Under the pieces are notes generated by a model, which was not told the origin of the DNA, did not search any database, and saw only the letters and a program-made list of their open reading frames with translations. The translations under genes and the position numbers were made by a program. Below, piece by piece: positions 52,673 through 62,844 of a stretch of 64,000 nucleotides of DNA. This DNA comes from Leuconostoc citreum (GTDB lineage Bacteria; Bacillota; Bacilli; Lactobacillales; Lactobacillaceae): NCBI RefSeq assembly GCF_004354555.1, contig NZ_PUFH01000004.1:310001-374000 (forward strand), given 5' to 3'. Position 1 is the stretch's first letter, and the number at the start of each line of letters is the position of its first letter.

Positions 52673-54127
52673 ATGCTGAGAGATTCATTGTGGATAATTG
52701 TGATTTTGCTTTTAATCGTCAATACCCTCGGTGCCATCGTGACTGTATTCAGTCAGAAAAGAGATATTGCAACAATTTGGGCTTGGTTATTAGTGTTAAT
52801 AACGATGCCGGTTGTTGGCTTCTTTATTTTTTTTCTAGTTGGCAGTCGTATTTCCAATAAGAAAATATTTCGTTTGCGAACCCAAGAACAACGTGGGTTA
52901 GAACAGATTGCTGACAACCAAAGGCAACAATTACAAAAAATTGAACAATTGCTACCTGTTCCAGATGCTGCGTCAGAGCTAGTCAATTTATTTTTGTCAT
53001 CCGATGAGGCTGTTTTAACACGTGGAAACGATATTAAAGTTTATAATAATGGCCAAGATAAATTTGCGGCGCTGTTCGAAGATATTAGACAAGCCAAACA
53101 TCATATTCATCTTGAGTATTTCACAATTTATGATGATCATATAGGCAATCAATTGATTGATTTATTGACTGCTAAAGCACAAGAAGGCGTTGAAGTTCGC
53201 GTGATATTTGATCAATTTGGCTCACATGGTCAGCACAGACGGTTATATAAACGCTTAAGGCTAGCCGGTGGTGTCGCTACATCATTTCTTATGAGACCGT
53301 TTCAATTGCTAACACTACGTTTTAACTTTCGAAATCATCGTAAGTTAGCCATTATTGATGGTATGATAGGGTATATTGGCGGTTTTAACGTGGGCGATCA
53401 ATATCTTGGTCAATTCAAAAAATTTGGTCATTGGCGAGACACGCATTTGCGTATTCATGGTGATGCAGTCCTGTCTTTACAAAGTCGTTTTTTAATGGAT
53501 TGGAATGCCACAGCCGAGACTAATGAGCTGTTAGTTAAAACAACACAGTATTTTCCAGTGATATCAACATTACCTGGCCGTTCAATGGTTCAAATTGTAT
53601 CGAGTGGGCCAGATAATGACATGAAGCAAATTAAGCAGGGATTTATGCGAATGTTTGCTTCAGCTCGAACAGAAATAACAATTCAAACACCATATTTTAT
53701 TCCGGATGCGGCTATTTTAGAGACATTAGAGATTGCTGTGATGTCAGGTGTACGTGTACGCCTAATGATTCCCGACCGCCCAGACCATCCTTTTGTGTAT
53801 CGTGCAACGCAGTATTATGCGAAGGAATTAATTGATTTAGGTGCCGAAGTTTATCGTTATGATGGTGGCTTCTTGCATAGTAAGGTTGTTATCATTGATC
53901 ATGAAATTGCCACAGTTGGTTCAGCGAATATGGATATTCGATCGTTTGCCTTGAATTTTGAGACCAACGCTTTTATGTATGACCCAGCGTTTGCTGGACA
54001 ACTTGAAGCGCTTTTTGAACAAGATGTATCACAATCAACACAGTTAACAACTGTCGATTATGAGGAACAGTCTATTTGGATGACTATATTACAAAAATTC
54101 AGTCGTTTATTCTCACCAATACTATGA
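52673..54127 (+). CDS. cls: Cardiolipin synthase
   Basis: A 484-residue phospholipase-D superfamily enzyme with two N-terminal helices and two HKD motifs: HRKLAIID near residue 223 and HSKVVIID near 402. It condenses two phosphatidylglycerols to cardiolipin. GAGAGGTG precedes ATG 52673. Its stop overlaps the yfmF start, which puts it in one unit with yfmF-yfmH. Confidence 0.93.
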   Translation: MLRDSLWIIVILLLIVNTLGAIVTVFSQKRDIATIWAWLLVLITMPVVGFFIFFLVGSRISNKKIFRLRTQEQRGLEQIADNQRQQLQKIEQLLPVPDAASELVNLFLSSDEAVLTRGNDIKVYNNGQDKFAALFEDIRQAKHHIHLEYFTIYDDHIGNQLIDLLTAKAQEGVEVRVIFDQFGSHGQHRRLYKRLRLAGGVATSFLMRPFQLLTLRFNFRNHRKLAIIDGMIGYIGGFNVGDQYLGQFKKFGHWRDTHLRIHGDAVLSLQSRFLMDWNATAETNELLVKTTQYFPVISTLPGRSMVQIVSSGPDNDMKQIKQGFMRMFASARTEITIQTPYFIPDAAILETLEIAVMSGVRVRLMIPDRPDHPFVYRATQYYAKELIDLGAEVYRYDGGFLHSKVVIIDHEIATVGSANMDIRSFALNFETNAFMYDPAFAGQLEALFEQDVSQSTQLTTVDYEEQSIWMTILQKFSRLFSPIL

Positions 54128-55401
54128 AAAAAATACAACTTAAACCAGGGGTGCACCTTGTTGTGATGCCCACAAAACAATTTAAAACACTAAACATTGC
54201 CGTCGATTTTGCAGCACCTTTGTTAGCAAGCACAACTTCGGCTAGGGCACTTTTAACGTACTTAACAGCGGTTAGTGCCCAAAAATATCCCAATCAACAA
54301 GCCGTGGCGCAAAAGACCATTGATTTATATGGTGCACAATATCAAACAGATGTCACGCGTTTTGGTCAGACACACCATATTCGCTATCAATTACAAATGC
54401 CAGCGCCCATTTATCTCAATTCTGCGGATGCAGGATATCATCTATTAACTGATGCTTTTGATTTTATGCGCGACATGATTTTTGAGCCCCTTGTTACTGA
54501 CAAAGCTTTTAATCAGTCTGTGTTCCTGCAAGAGCAGCAAAGTTTAATCAACGAAATCGATGGCTTAATTGACGATAAAAAACGTTATGCAGCACTAAAA
54601 CTCAGAGAATTAACTTATAGTTTACCCGCAATGCAACGGCCCACATTAGGGACGGTTGAAGATGTTAAAGCGTTAACACCGGCTAGTGTGTATAGTGCTT
54701 ATCAAAGTATGGTGACATCAGACGAAATTAATATTATTGTATTTGGGGATGTGTCTGAAACCGACATTCTACCTCTCTTAGATAAATGGCCACTTCATTC
54801 TCGTACACAGCAACCGCTTCAACCATTTTATAGGCAGGGTCTGCGCCCAGCTACGGTTGAAATTACTGAAACGCAAGCTAACTTAACACAGGCTGTCTTG
54901 ATGTTAGCTTACCAGTTGAGTTTAGCGCCAGACGATCCTCAAAGATTTACAGCAGTTATTTTGAATGCGTTATTTGGTGGATCACCTTTGTCCAAATTAT
55001 TTGCAAATGTACGTGAAAAATCGTCGTTAGCCTACACTATTTATTCACGATGGCAGCATGATACAGGCTTTTTAACAGTAGCCGCCGGACTGGCCTCTGA
55101 TAAAGTTGAGTTAGCTGATCACATGATACAGGCAGAACTTCAGGCCATTAAGCAAGGAAATATCAAACGAGAAATTCTCGAAGCCATTAAAACGAGTGTT
55201 GTCAATGATTATTTAAGTCAACAAGATTCACCTAATAGTGAAATGACCTTGGCTTTCTCAAGATTATTAACACGACGTGAAACGCCAACAAATGAATGGG
55301 TTAACGCCATTATGGCAGTTTCTGTGGAAGATGTCGCACAGCTAGCGCAAGCAGTTGTTTTACAAACGCGATTTACATTATTGCCTGAGGCAGTCGAATG
55401 A
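54124..55401 (+). CDS. yfmF: M16-family protein YfmF (inactive subunit)
   Basis: A 425-residue M16 fold protein without the HxxEH metal site, as in YfmF-like partners of M16 peptidases. ATG 54124 overlaps the cls stop (ATGA), and its own end overlaps yfmH. In B. subtilis yfmF and yfmH have been linked with 5-aminopentanol modification of EF-P. The 16-residue extension in the longer reading lies inside cls and is not used. Confidence 0.85.
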   Translation: MKKIQLKPGVHLVVMPTKQFKTLNIAVDFAAPLLASTTSARALLTYLTAVSAQKYPNQQAVAQKTIDLYGAQYQTDVTRFGQTHHIRYQLQMPAPIYLNSADAGYHLLTDAFDFMRDMIFEPLVTDKAFNQSVFLQEQQSLINEIDGLIDDKKRYAALKLRELTYSLPAMQRPTLGTVEDVKALTPASVYSAYQSMVTSDEINIIVFGDVSETDILPLLDKWPLHSRTQQPLQPFYRQGLRPATVEITETQANLTQAVLMLAYQLSLAPDDPQRFTAVILNALFGGSPLSKLFANVREKSSLAYTIYSRWQHDTGFLTVAAGLASDKVELADHMIQAELQAIKQGNIKREILEAIKTSVVNDYLSQQDSPNSEMTLAFSRLLTRRETPTNEWVNAIMAVSVEDVAQLAQAVVLQTRFTLLPEAVE

Positions 55402-56669
55402 AAGAACAACACTATCAACAATTACAAGAACATGTATTAACTGAAACGCTAGATAATGGCTTAAAAGTGGTCATGATACCAAAAGAGAATTACCACAAGA
55501 CTTTCGCCGTATTGACAACGCCATTTGGTTCATTAGATCGTCATTTTAAAATCAATAATTCAGAAGTGATTGATATTCCTTCTGGTACGGCTCATTTTTT
55601 GGAACACAAGCTTTTTGAAAAAGAAAGCGAGGATGCTTTTAAACGTTTCGGAGAATTAGGTGCTGATGCCAATGCTTTCACAACAGCTTATCAAACGAGT
55701 TATCTTTTTTCCACGACTGATAATTTTGAATTATCTTTGGTCCATTTACTAGATTTTGTTCAAACACCATATTTTAGTCTGCAAACGATTGCCAAGGAAC
55801 AAGGCATTATTGGACAAGAGATACAAATGTATGAAGACGACCCCAACTGGATTGTATACATGGGATTATTGCAAATACTGTATCCTAAGTCGCCATTGGC
55901 TGATGACATTGCGGGAACACAAAAGACGATTTCAAAAATCACACCGCAATTGTTATATAATATTCACAAAGCTTTTTACCAACCAAAGCAGTTAACATTA
56001 CAAATTGTTGGTCATTTTGAGCCAAAAACGGTGCTGGCTTTAATTCGTGACAATCAAGCGCAAAAAAGTATTGAAGATATTCAAGTCGATAGTCTAGCTG
56101 ATCAACTTGAAATACCAACTAAAGTCACAGAAATCAAACATTTCAATGTGGTGAGACCTAAGATTGCTTTGGGTATTCGTCTAGAAAATACTAATTTGAA
56201 GTCTATGGATGGTACCAAAGCAGGGTTAATAGCTGATATTTTAGCCGATATGATGTTTGGAGAGCAGACAGATTGGTATCAAAACCTGTATAATAAAGGT
56301 ATTATCGATACTGAATTTGAGACATCATTTGATATAATCCGTGATTATCAATTTGTTAGTTTTTTTTCAGAAACGACGGAATATGAAGCTTTAACAGCAG
56401 CTATTCAAAATCAGATTGAAAATTATAAAGCGATATTGTCAGGACAAGAGTCAATGTTTGAATCCTTAAAGCGGGCAACGCTGGGTGAGGGTATTCAGCG
56501 TCTCAATAGTTTGGAAAGTATAGCGTTACGAGGGGATGACGTCTTATTCAATCACAACTTGTTTGATAAAATTATGTTACTTCAAGCACTAACATATACC
56601 GACATATTAGACTTTGCTAACAAAATCTATCAAAATGTTACACTACAGCGCTTTATCTTGAAGAAATAA
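55398..56669 (+). CDS. yfmH: M16-family zinc peptidase YfmH
   Basis: A 423-residue peptidase with the inverted zinc motif HFLEH near residue 72 (TAHFLEHKLFEKE) and the downstream Glu region. It pairs with YfmF, whose stop it overlaps by four bases. The next gene, rodZ, starts 14 bases later. Confidence 0.9.
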   Translation: MKEQHYQQLQEHVLTETLDNGLKVVMIPKENYHKTFAVLTTPFGSLDRHFKINNSEVIDIPSGTAHFLEHKLFEKESEDAFKRFGELGADANAFTTAYQTSYLFSTTDNFELSLVHLLDFVQTPYFSLQTIAKEQGIIGQEIQMYEDDPNWIVYMGLLQILYPKSPLADDIAGTQKTISKITPQLLYNIHKAFYQPKQLTLQIVGHFEPKTVLALIRDNQAQKSIEDIQVDSLADQLEIPTKVTEIKHFNVVRPKIALGIRLENTNLKSMDGTKAGLIADILADMMFGEQTDWYQNLYNKGIIDTEFETSFDIIRDYQFVSFFSETTEYEALTAAIQNQIENYKAILSGQESMFESLKRATLGEGIQRLNSLESIALRGDDVLFNHNLFDKIMLLQALTYTDILDFANKIYQNVTLQRFILKK

Positions 56670-56683
56670 TAACTGGGAAAATT

Positions 56684-57556
56684 ATGAGTGAAACTTTAAC
56701 GAATCAAATAGGGGAACAACTTAAAGCTGCTCGTCTAGCTAAAAATATGTCTTTGGATGATGTCCAACAGATTACAAAAATTCAAGTACGTTACCTTGAA
56801 GCCATTGAAAGTAATAATCTCAGTGTCTTACCAGGGGACTTTTATGTGCGCGCCTTTATTAGGCAATACGCGTTAGCCATGGGTTTGAATCCTGAAGATT
56901 TATTGGGAGAAACACGCCCAGCTTCAATTTCACGAACAAATGATTTGAGTCGTGCGCACCGAGATAATGACGGTATTGTGCGTGCAGGAAATGATACACA
57001 ATTATCCACAAAATCTCGTTTATCAAACTTGTTACCAACGATTTGGGTCATTTTATTAGTGGTCATTGGGTTAATTGTGGTATGGTTTGCTTTGACACAC
57101 TTAACACAAGGCAAGCAGCAGTCAAATGACAGTGGCAATGTCTCAGTGTCAAGATCAACGGTGCCAGCATCACAATCATCAAGCACAGCTGCTTCATCGT
57201 CAAGTCAAAAAGAAAAAAAGCCGGCTAAGCCAGCCTTGAATTTAGGAACGCCAGAGCAGAATACGGCGTTACAAACAACAATTTATAATATTTCTGGACA
57301 AAATAATACGGCGCATACTATCAAAATTAACGGTCAAGGCACAGGAACGAATGTTAAGGTGACAGTGGGACAAAATATTTTGTTTAATGAGATGGTTACC
57401 ACAAATAAGTCAATTACTGTGCCTAGTGGAACGAATGCTGTCAATGTTCAATTTACAAATGTTGGCAACGCAGTAATGACGCTTGACGATCAAAAAATAT
57501 CAGTAATTAATACTGCGACACCGTTTTGGAATGTGTTAATTAACTTAAATAAGTAA
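56684..57556 (+). CDS. rodZ: RodZ-like cytoskeletal protein
   Basis: The 290-residue protein has an N-terminal helix-turn-helix (residues 5-75, LKAARLAKNMSLDDVQQITKI), one transmembrane helix (about 117-138), a Ser-rich linker and a C-terminal DUF4115 domain. RodZ anchors MreB to the membrane in other bacteria. Followed by pgsA at eight bases, the common yfmFH-rodZ-pgsA order. Confidence 0.92.
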   Translation: MSETLTNQIGEQLKAARLAKNMSLDDVQQITKIQVRYLEAIESNNLSVLPGDFYVRAFIRQYALAMGLNPEDLLGETRPASISRTNDLSRAHRDNDGIVRAGNDTQLSTKSRLSNLLPTIWVILLVVIGLIVVWFALTHLTQGKQQSNDSGNVSVSRSTVPASQSSSTAASSSSQKEKKPAKPALNLGTPEQNTALQTTIYNISGQNNTAHTIKINGQGTGTNVKVTVGQNILFNEMVTTNKSITVPSGTNAVNVQFTNVGNAVMTLDDQKISVINTATPFWNVLINLNK

Positions 57557-57566
57557 AGAGGCAATG

Positions 57567-58148
57567 ATGAATCTCCCTAATAAATTAACAGTTTTTCGGA
57601 TTGTTTTAATCCCAGTTTTCATTCTTATTCTATCCGTACCCTATCAATGGTCGGTCATTAATATGGGATCTGTACATTTACCAGTTAATTGGCTAATTGC
57701 GGCAATTGTTTTTGCAGTGGCAGCGTTTACTGACTTTTTGGATGGCCAAATTGCGCGACGTCAACACCTTGTTACTAATTTTGGTAAATTTGCTGATCCT
57801 TTAGCAGATAAGTTACTGGTAATGACAGCGTTGATATTTTTAACGGGTTTCCATGTTGTACCAGCATGGATGACGGCAGTTATTATAATTCGTGAGTTAG
57901 CGATAACTGGTTTACGGACATTGATTGTTGAAAATAATGGGCAAGTGTTGGCAGCGCAGATGCCTGGAAAAATTAAGACATTTTCTCAAATGTTTGCCAT
58001 TTTATTTTTGTATCTCAAAGACATGCCATTCACTTTTGTACATGTGCCTGTTGGTGGCATATTATTGTGGATTGCCGTTGTTTTCACCATCTACTCAGGT
58101 GTAGATTATTTTTGGCAAAATAGAGCAGTTTTTTCTGATGGTATGTAA
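57567..58148 (+). CDS. pgsA: CDP-diacylglycerol-glycerol-3-phosphate phosphatidyltransferase
   Basis: PgsA makes phosphatidylglycerol phosphate. The 193-residue membrane enzyme has the CDP-alcohol motif as DFLDGQIARRQHLVTNFGKFADPLADK, with both metal-binding Asp pairs. Two ATGs in tandem lie at 57564 and 57567; the second is five bases from GAGG and is used here. It supplies the substrate for cls upstream. Confidence 0.95.
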   Translation: MNLPNKLTVFRIVLIPVFILILSVPYQWSVINMGSVHLPVNWLIAAIVFAVAAFTDFLDGQIARRQHLVTNFGKFADPLADKLLVMTALIFLTGFHVVPAWMTAVIIIRELAITGLRTLIVENNGQVLAAQMPGKIKTFSQMFAILFLYLKDMPFTFVHVPVGGILLWIAVVFTIYSGVDYFWQNRAVFSDGM

Positions 58149-58168
58149 AGCGCTAATAGCGCTTTTTT
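58148..58168 (+). terminator. Terminator after pgsA
   Basis: AAGCGCT-AAT-AGCGCTT followed by T4-5. Confidence 0.85.
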
Positions 58169-58191
58169 CGTCTAATAAAATAAAGGGGAAC

Positions 58192-58215
58192 ATAAACGAA
58201 CAATTGTTCGTTTAT
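58192..58215. promoter_or_regulatory. SOS box (LexA/DinR operator) of recA
   Basis: CGAAC-AATT-GTTCG (58197-58210) matches the Gram-positive LexA consensus and sits in a 24-base perfect palindrome. It lies about 65 bases before recA, so recA should be DNA-damage inducible. No other copy is obvious in the window. Confidence 0.93.
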
Positions 58216-58278
58216 TTGCTTGCTTTTACTGTCATAAACAGGTAAACTAATGAAGTAAGATAAAAGGAGTAGCCACAC

Positions 58279-59424
58279 ATGGTCACAAAAAAGACGACTA
58301 AAAAAGATGATAAAGATAGCCAAGCTAAAGGCCGAAAAGCCGCTTTAGATGAAGCCTTAAAAAAAATTGAGAAAAATTTTGGTAAGGGTTCAGTCATGGT
58401 TTTAGGTGACAATGCTTTGACGCAAATTGAGACTTATCCTTCTGGGTCAGTTAAGCTAGATGTTGCGTTAGGTGTTGGTGGTTATCCCAAAGGCCGAATT
58501 ATTGAAATATATGGACCAGAATCCTCTGGAAAAACAACTTTAGCTTTACATGCGGTGGCTGAAGTGCAAAAGGCTGGTGGTACAGCAGCTTATATCGATG
58601 CGGAAAACGCTTTAGATGTAAAGTACGCTGAGGCATTGGGCGTACAAAAAGATGAATTACTGCTATCACAACCAGATACTGGCGAACAAGGCTTAGAAAT
58701 TGCTGATGCGCTAGTACAATCAGGTGCGGTCGATATTATTGTTGTTGATTCAGTCGCAGCCCTTGTACCTCGAGCTGAAATTGAAGGTGAAATGGGTGAT
58801 TCGCATGTTGGTTTGCAAGCACGATTAATGAGTCAAGCGCTTCGTAAATTAGCTGGGACTTTAAATCGCACAGGAACCATTGCTATTTTTATTAACCAAA
58901 TTCGTGAAAAAATTGGTGTGATGTTTGGTAATCCTGAGACAACACCTGGTGGACGCGCGCTGAAGTTCTATTCAACCATTAGACTTGAAGTTCGTCGTTC
59001 AACTCAAATTAAAGATGGTACGGATGTTACAGGTAACCTCACTAAGGTGAAGGTTGTAAAGAATAAAGTTGCGCCACCATTTAAAGTGGCAGAAATTGAC
59101 ATCATGTATGGCAAAGGTGTTTCTCAAACTGGTGAAATTTTAGATTTAGGTGCAGAACAAGAAATTATTCGCAAAGCTGGCGCTTTTTACTACTATGACG
59201 ATGTGAAAATTGGTCAAGGCCGTGAAAAGGCAAAAGAATTTTTGGATGATCCAGAAAATGCCGATATGCGACAAACAATCTATGAAAAAGTTCGCAATGC
59301 TTTTGGTATAGGTGATGGTGAAACAGCCGAATCCGATGAGACGACTGCAGACAAGCAAAAAGGCTCTGAAACGATAGAACTTGTTAGTGATACAGATGAC
59401 TTGACAGATGAGCCAATTGTATAA
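58279..59424 (+). CDS. recA: Recombinase RecA
   Basis: A 381-residue recombinase with Walker [10 protein letters not shown] at residue 79, the MAW region, [20 protein letters not shown] and an acidic C-terminal tail. RecA forms filaments on single-stranded DNA and triggers LexA cleavage. AAAGGAG precedes ATG 58279, and a TAAACT -10 lies before it. Monocistronic with SOS box and terminator. Confidence 0.98.
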   Translation: MVTKKTTKKDDKDSQAKGRKAALDEALKKIEKNFGKGSVMVLGDNALTQIETYPSGSVKLDVALGVGGYPKGRIIEIYGPESSGKTTLALHAVAEVQKAGGTAAYIDAENALDVKYAEALGVQKDELLLSQPDTGEQGLEIADALVQSGAVDIIVVDSVAALVPRAEIEGEMGDSHVGLQARLMSQALRKLAGTLNRTGTIAIFINQIREKIGVMFGNPETTPGGRALKFYSTIRLEVRRSTQIKDGTDVTGNLTKVKVVKNKVAPPFKVAEIDIMYGKGVSQTGEILDLGAEQEIIRKAGAFYYYDDVKIGQGREKAKEFLDDPENADMRQTIYEKVRNAFGIGDGETAESDETTADKQKGSETIELVSDTDDLTDEPIV

Positions 59425-59440
59425 TTCCTGTAAAGAATAA

Positions 59441-59471
59441 AAGGAAACGCTAGGGCGTTTCCTTTTTTTTT
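59441..59471 (+). terminator. Terminator after recA
   Basis: GGAAACGC-TAG-GGCGTTTCC followed by T9. Confidence 0.9.
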
Positions 59472-59535
59472 GTTACAATGCAATTAAGTAAAGAATTGGA
59501 AGGACTGCGCGCCATAAAAGGTGTGTCTGGAAATC

Positions 59536-60225
59536 ATGGCAAAAATTTTAGTAGTGGATGATGAAATCGCAATCTCAACGTTGTTAAAGTATAATTTGGA
59601 AGAAAATGGTTATGAGGTCACGGTAGCTTCTGATGGCCAAACAGCTTATGATTTAGCCAAACAAGAAAGTTTTGACGCTATATTGTTGGATTTGATGTTA
59701 CCGGTCATTGATGGTATGACGTTATTAAAAAATTTACGTCAAGATAAAGTGAGTACGCCAGTTATTTTGGTTACTGCAAAGGGCGACGAATTTGATCGCG
59801 TTTTCGGATTAGAATTGGGCGCAGACGATTATATTACTAAGCCTTTCAGTCCACGTGAAGTGGTGGCACGTGTCAAAGCTGTTCTTCGTCGTTCACAGGT
59901 AGATCATCAAGTTTTGGCTGAATCAGATGTCATTAAGGTTCAAAATGTCGTCATTGACGATAACAAAAAAGTTGTGACTAGGGACAATCAGATTTTAACT
60001 TTAACCCCCCGCGAGTATGAGTTATTACTTTATTTTGCTCACAGAATTGGACGGGTAATCGACAGAGAAACAATTTTGACAGCTGTTTGGGGTTATGAAT
60101 TCACTGGTGAAAGTCGAATGGTTGACATGCATATCAGTAATTTAAGAGAAAAAATCGAAACCAATCCTAAATCGCCACAATTATTAAAAACGGTTCGTGG
60201 GTTTGGCTATACATTAGTTGTGTAA
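59536..60225 (+). CDS. phoP: Phosphate-response regulator PhoP
   Basis: An OmpR-family response regulator (229 aa): ILVVDDE, phospho-acceptor Asp52 in LLDLMLPVIDG, conserved Lys in ILVTAKGDE and a winged-helix C-terminal domain ending in KTVRGFGYTLV. Its kinase PhoR is encoded at 61389 with a pstS between. ATG 59536 is chosen because the family begins MAKILVVDDE. It is expected to control the pst genes through the boxes at 60244 and 62754. Confidence 0.9.
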   Translation: MAKILVVDDEIAISTLLKYNLEENGYEVTVASDGQTAYDLAKQESFDAILLDLMLPVIDGMTLLKNLRQDKVSTPVILVTAKGDEFDRVFGLELGADDYITKPFSPREVVARVKAVLRRSQVDHQVLAESDVIKVQNVVIDDNKKVVTRDNQILTLTPREYELLLYFAHRIGRVIDRETILTAVWGYEFTGESRMVDMHISNLREKIETNPKSPQLLKTVRGFGYTLVV

Positions 60226-60267
60226 GTCGTTATGTAAAGACGTTTTTACAAACATTTACATAACGAC
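60226..60267. promoter_or_regulatory. 13-bp perfect inverted repeat and candidate PhoP boxes
   Basis: GTCGTTATGTAAA and TTTACATAACGAC are perfect complements around a 16-base loop, starting at the phoP stop. The right half contains TTTACA-N5-TTACAT, the same spacing as before the second pstS, as expected for PhoP-binding direct repeats. It might also act as a phoP terminator, but no T run follows. Confidence 0.6.
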
Positions 60268-60408
60268 AACACTTTTGATGGGGATTCTTTGACATAAGGT
60301 ATGTAGTATATAACTTGTAAGCAAGGACAGGCACCCAAGAGCCTCTACTACAACCCCTGTTTACACTACATACGCTTCTTTGAAGCCTAGTCAAAGGGAG
60401 AATCACTC

Positions 60409-61320
60409 ATGAACAAAACAGTTGTCGGAATCGTAGGCGGTGTCGTTGTAATCGCAGCGGGTTTCGCGTTGTATAGTAGTGCCAATCATTCAGGTAATAG
60501 TGGTGCTAAAACATCATCAAGTGCAACAACTAAAGTTAGTGGTAAAGTGCTTGCTTTAGGTTCAACAGCTTTGCAGCCATTAGCTGAACAAGTTGCAACG
60601 TCTTTCCAAGAAAAAAATCCTGGTGCTACAATTACGGTTCAGGGTGGCGGTTCAGGCGCTGGTTTGAGTCAAGTTTCAAGTGGGTCAGCCCAAATCGGTA
60701 ACTCAGATGTCTTTGCTGAAGAAAAGTCTGGTGTTGACGCATCAAAACTACAAGATCATAAGGTAGCAGTGGTGGGTATTGCTCCAGTTGTTAACTCTGA
60801 AGTACAAGTATCTAGCTTGTCAAAAGATCAGTTACGCGATATCTTCACAGGGAAAGTCACTAACTGGAAAGAAGTTGGTGGTAAAGATGAAAAAATTGTT
60901 GTGATTAACCGTGCAACTGGTTCAGGCACACGTGCGGTCTTTGAAAAGAATGTCTTAAACGGGCAAGCAGCCATTAAGACAACAGAACAAGATTCAAACG
61001 GTACGGTGCAAAAGATTGTTTCAACAACACCTGGTGCTATCTCATACCTAGCATTTGCTTACCTAGATGCTTCAGGTATCAAGGCACTGAATATTGATAA
61101 AGTAACTCCTGATAAGAAAAATGTCGAAGATAATTCATGGCCAATTTGGGCTTATGAACATATGTACACTAAGGGTTCTGCAACAGGAACAACTAAAGCA
61201 TTCTTAGACTATTTCTTGACAAAAGATGTTCAAAAGACGTTAGTTCCTAAGTTGGGTTATATCGGCTTAACTGATATGAAGGTAACTCGTGACGCTGCTG
61301 GTAAGGTTACAAATAATTAA
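60409..61320 (+). CDS. pstS: Phosphate-binding protein PstS (1)
   Basis: A family 1 phosphate-binding protein (303 aa) with GSTALQPL, VQGGGSGAGLSQV, NSDVFAEEK and RATGSGTRAVFEK, which bind phosphate. It begins with a hydrophobic helix (residues 3-23) and has no lipobox Cys. A long leader precedes ATG 60409, and GGGAG lies upstream. About two thirds of the residues match the second pstS in the ligand-binding part. Confidence 0.93.
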   Translation: MNKTVVGIVGGVVVIAAGFALYSSANHSGNSGAKTSSSATTKVSGKVLALGSTALQPLAEQVATSFQEKNPGATITVQGGGSGAGLSQVSSGSAQIGNSDVFAEEKSGVDASKLQDHKVAVVGIAPVVNSEVQVSSLSKDQLRDIFTGKVTNWKEVGGKDEKIVVINRATGSGTRAVFEKNVLNGQAAIKTTEQDSNGTVQKIVSTTPGAISYLAFAYLDASGIKALNIDKVTPDKKNVEDNSWPIWAYEHMYTKGSATGTTKAFLDYFLTKDVQKTLVPKLGYIGLTDMKVTRDAAGKVTNN

Positions 61321-61335
61321 AAGATTCAAATTAAC

Positions 61336-61360
61336 AAAGCTCGCGATAGCGAGCTTTTTT
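61336..61360 (+). terminator. Terminator after pstS1
   Basis: AAAGCTCGC-GATA-GCGAGCTTT followed by T, so pstS1 may be made in excess over phoR. Confidence 0.9.
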
Positions 61361-61388
61361 GTTATGATATAAATGAGGTAAAGACTAG

Positions 61389-62747
61389 ATGAAAAAAAAT
61401 AGCCTAAAATTTTTGAGTTTTTTATGTGTGAATATGAGCGTCATTTTATTGTTTAGCGTGTTGTTATTTCATCTCAGTGTTAAACAATGGCTTCTTTTAT
61501 TATTGGCGATTTTTTTAGCAACTATTGGCGAATATGCTGTCTCACTTTTTTGGAATGGGCGAAGACAACGTGAAATAGATGTTATGACAAACCGCATGTT
61601 AGCGACTCAAAATAATGAAGAGCCACGTGGTGTATTAGCTGAACCACAATCACCCTACTATGATTTAATCAATGCCTTTAACCAGTTGCAAAGTTATGTT
61701 AAACATATGCAATCGACGATGCAACGTGATCTAGCAAATTATCAATCTTTATTAACTAGTTTACCGGTTGGCGTTATTCATGTTAACCGGCGGCATATTA
61801 TCGATGTTTTTAATCAAACAGCAGCGGATTTATTAGCTGTAGATCGTCCTGAAACACCTATTGCTGAGAGCTTAGTAATTCGCCAATTTGCCTTATCAGA
61901 GCTAATTACTCAAACTTTTAATACCCAGCAAAACCAGCAAGCGATCTTAAATTTGGCAGTTGACAACGGTATGAAACAGTATGAAGTGAGCACATTTTAT
62001 CAAAAAGGCGATGTTCAGCACGCTGAAGTCATGATTATTTTATATGATTTAACAACTGTTCTTCAAATTGAGCGTATGCAGTCTGACTTTCTAGCGAATG
62101 CGTCACACGAATTAAAAACACCTTTAACAGCTATTACAGGATTTATAGAGACACTTCAAGGTCCTGCTGGTGAAGATGCAACCACACGGCAACAATTCTT
62201 GCAAATTGTCTCTGACGAAGCACAACGACTATCCTTGTTAGTGAATGATATTTTGTCTTTATCACGTGCACAGCAACGTGATGATACACTACAAAAAGAA
62301 TTAACAATTAGTGACATGATTGATAAACAATGGGAACAAATTGGAACACTCTACACAGATAAGGCCATTACTCTAAGAAACGATGTACCACGGGATTTTG
62401 TTGTCCATAGCATTTACGCAGATGTTAATACAATTTTGCAGAATTTATTAGTTAATGCTGTGAAATATAATGTTCAGGGTGGTAGCATTCAAGTGACAGC
62501 ATTTAAGGACCATCAACATTGGCAATTGAATATTAAAGATACTGGCATTGGTATCCCAACGAGTCAGCAATCACGCATATTTGAACGCTTTTATCGTGGG
62601 GATGAATCACGACAACGTAAAATCGCAAATGGAACGGGTCTTGGCCTGGCAATTGTTAATGAAATCGTCAGTAAGCATAACGGGACGATTAAGGTTCAGT
62701 CGCAAGTCGGTGTTGGGACAGTTATGAGTATGACGATGCCATTGTAA
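61389..62747 (+). CDS. phoR: Phosphate sensor histidine kinase PhoR
   Basis: A 452-residue sensor kinase: two N-terminal helices (about 8-55), a PAS-like domain (about 115-220), the phospho-acceptor His240 in NASHELKTPLTAI and a HATPase domain with NAVKYN, DTGIGIP and GTGLGLAIV. It partners with PhoP at 59536. A weak AGG motif lies before ATG 61389. Confidence 0.92.
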   Translation: MKKNSLKFLSFLCVNMSVILLFSVLLFHLSVKQWLLLLLAIFLATIGEYAVSLFWNGRRQREIDVMTNRMLATQNNEEPRGVLAEPQSPYYDLINAFNQLQSYVKHMQSTMQRDLANYQSLLTSLPVGVIHVNRRHIIDVFNQTAADLLAVDRPETPIAESLVIRQFALSELITQTFNTQQNQQAILNLAVDNGMKQYEVSTFYQKGDVQHAEVMIILYDLTTVLQIERMQSDFLANASHELKTPLTAITGFIETLQGPAGEDATTRQQFLQIVSDEAQRLSLLVNDILSLSRAQQRDDTLQKELTISDMIDKQWEQIGTLYTDKAITLRNDVPRDFVVHSIYADVNTILQNLLVNAVKYNVQGGSIQVTAFKDHQHWQLNIKDTGIGIPTSQQSRIFERFYRGDESRQRKIANGTGLGLAIVNEIVSKHNGTIKVQSQVGVGTVMSMTMPL

Positions 62748-62753
62748 ACGTTT

Positions 62754-62776
62754 CCTTTACGATTTCTTTACATAAG
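62754..62776 (+). promoter_or_regulatory. Candidate PhoP box upstream of pstS2
   Basis: CTTTACGATTTCTTTACATAAGG contains TTTAC repeated every 11 bases, the same spacing as at the first pstS. A third ATTTACATTG follows nearby at about 62789. Direct repeats of this type are the usual PhoP operator form in Firmicutes. Confidence 0.55.
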
Positions 62777-62844
62777 GCCGTAGTGACATTTACATTGTTT
62801 TAAGATAATAGAGGAGTAGTAGTTAAATCTTGGGAGGCATGAAC

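Noticed and set aside
62743-62756. CcpA cre-like TGTAAACGTTTCCT at the end of phoR
   Set aside because: It departs from the consensus at the last base and overlaps the phoR stop, with no promoter at the right place. It is more likely chance next to the PhoP boxes.
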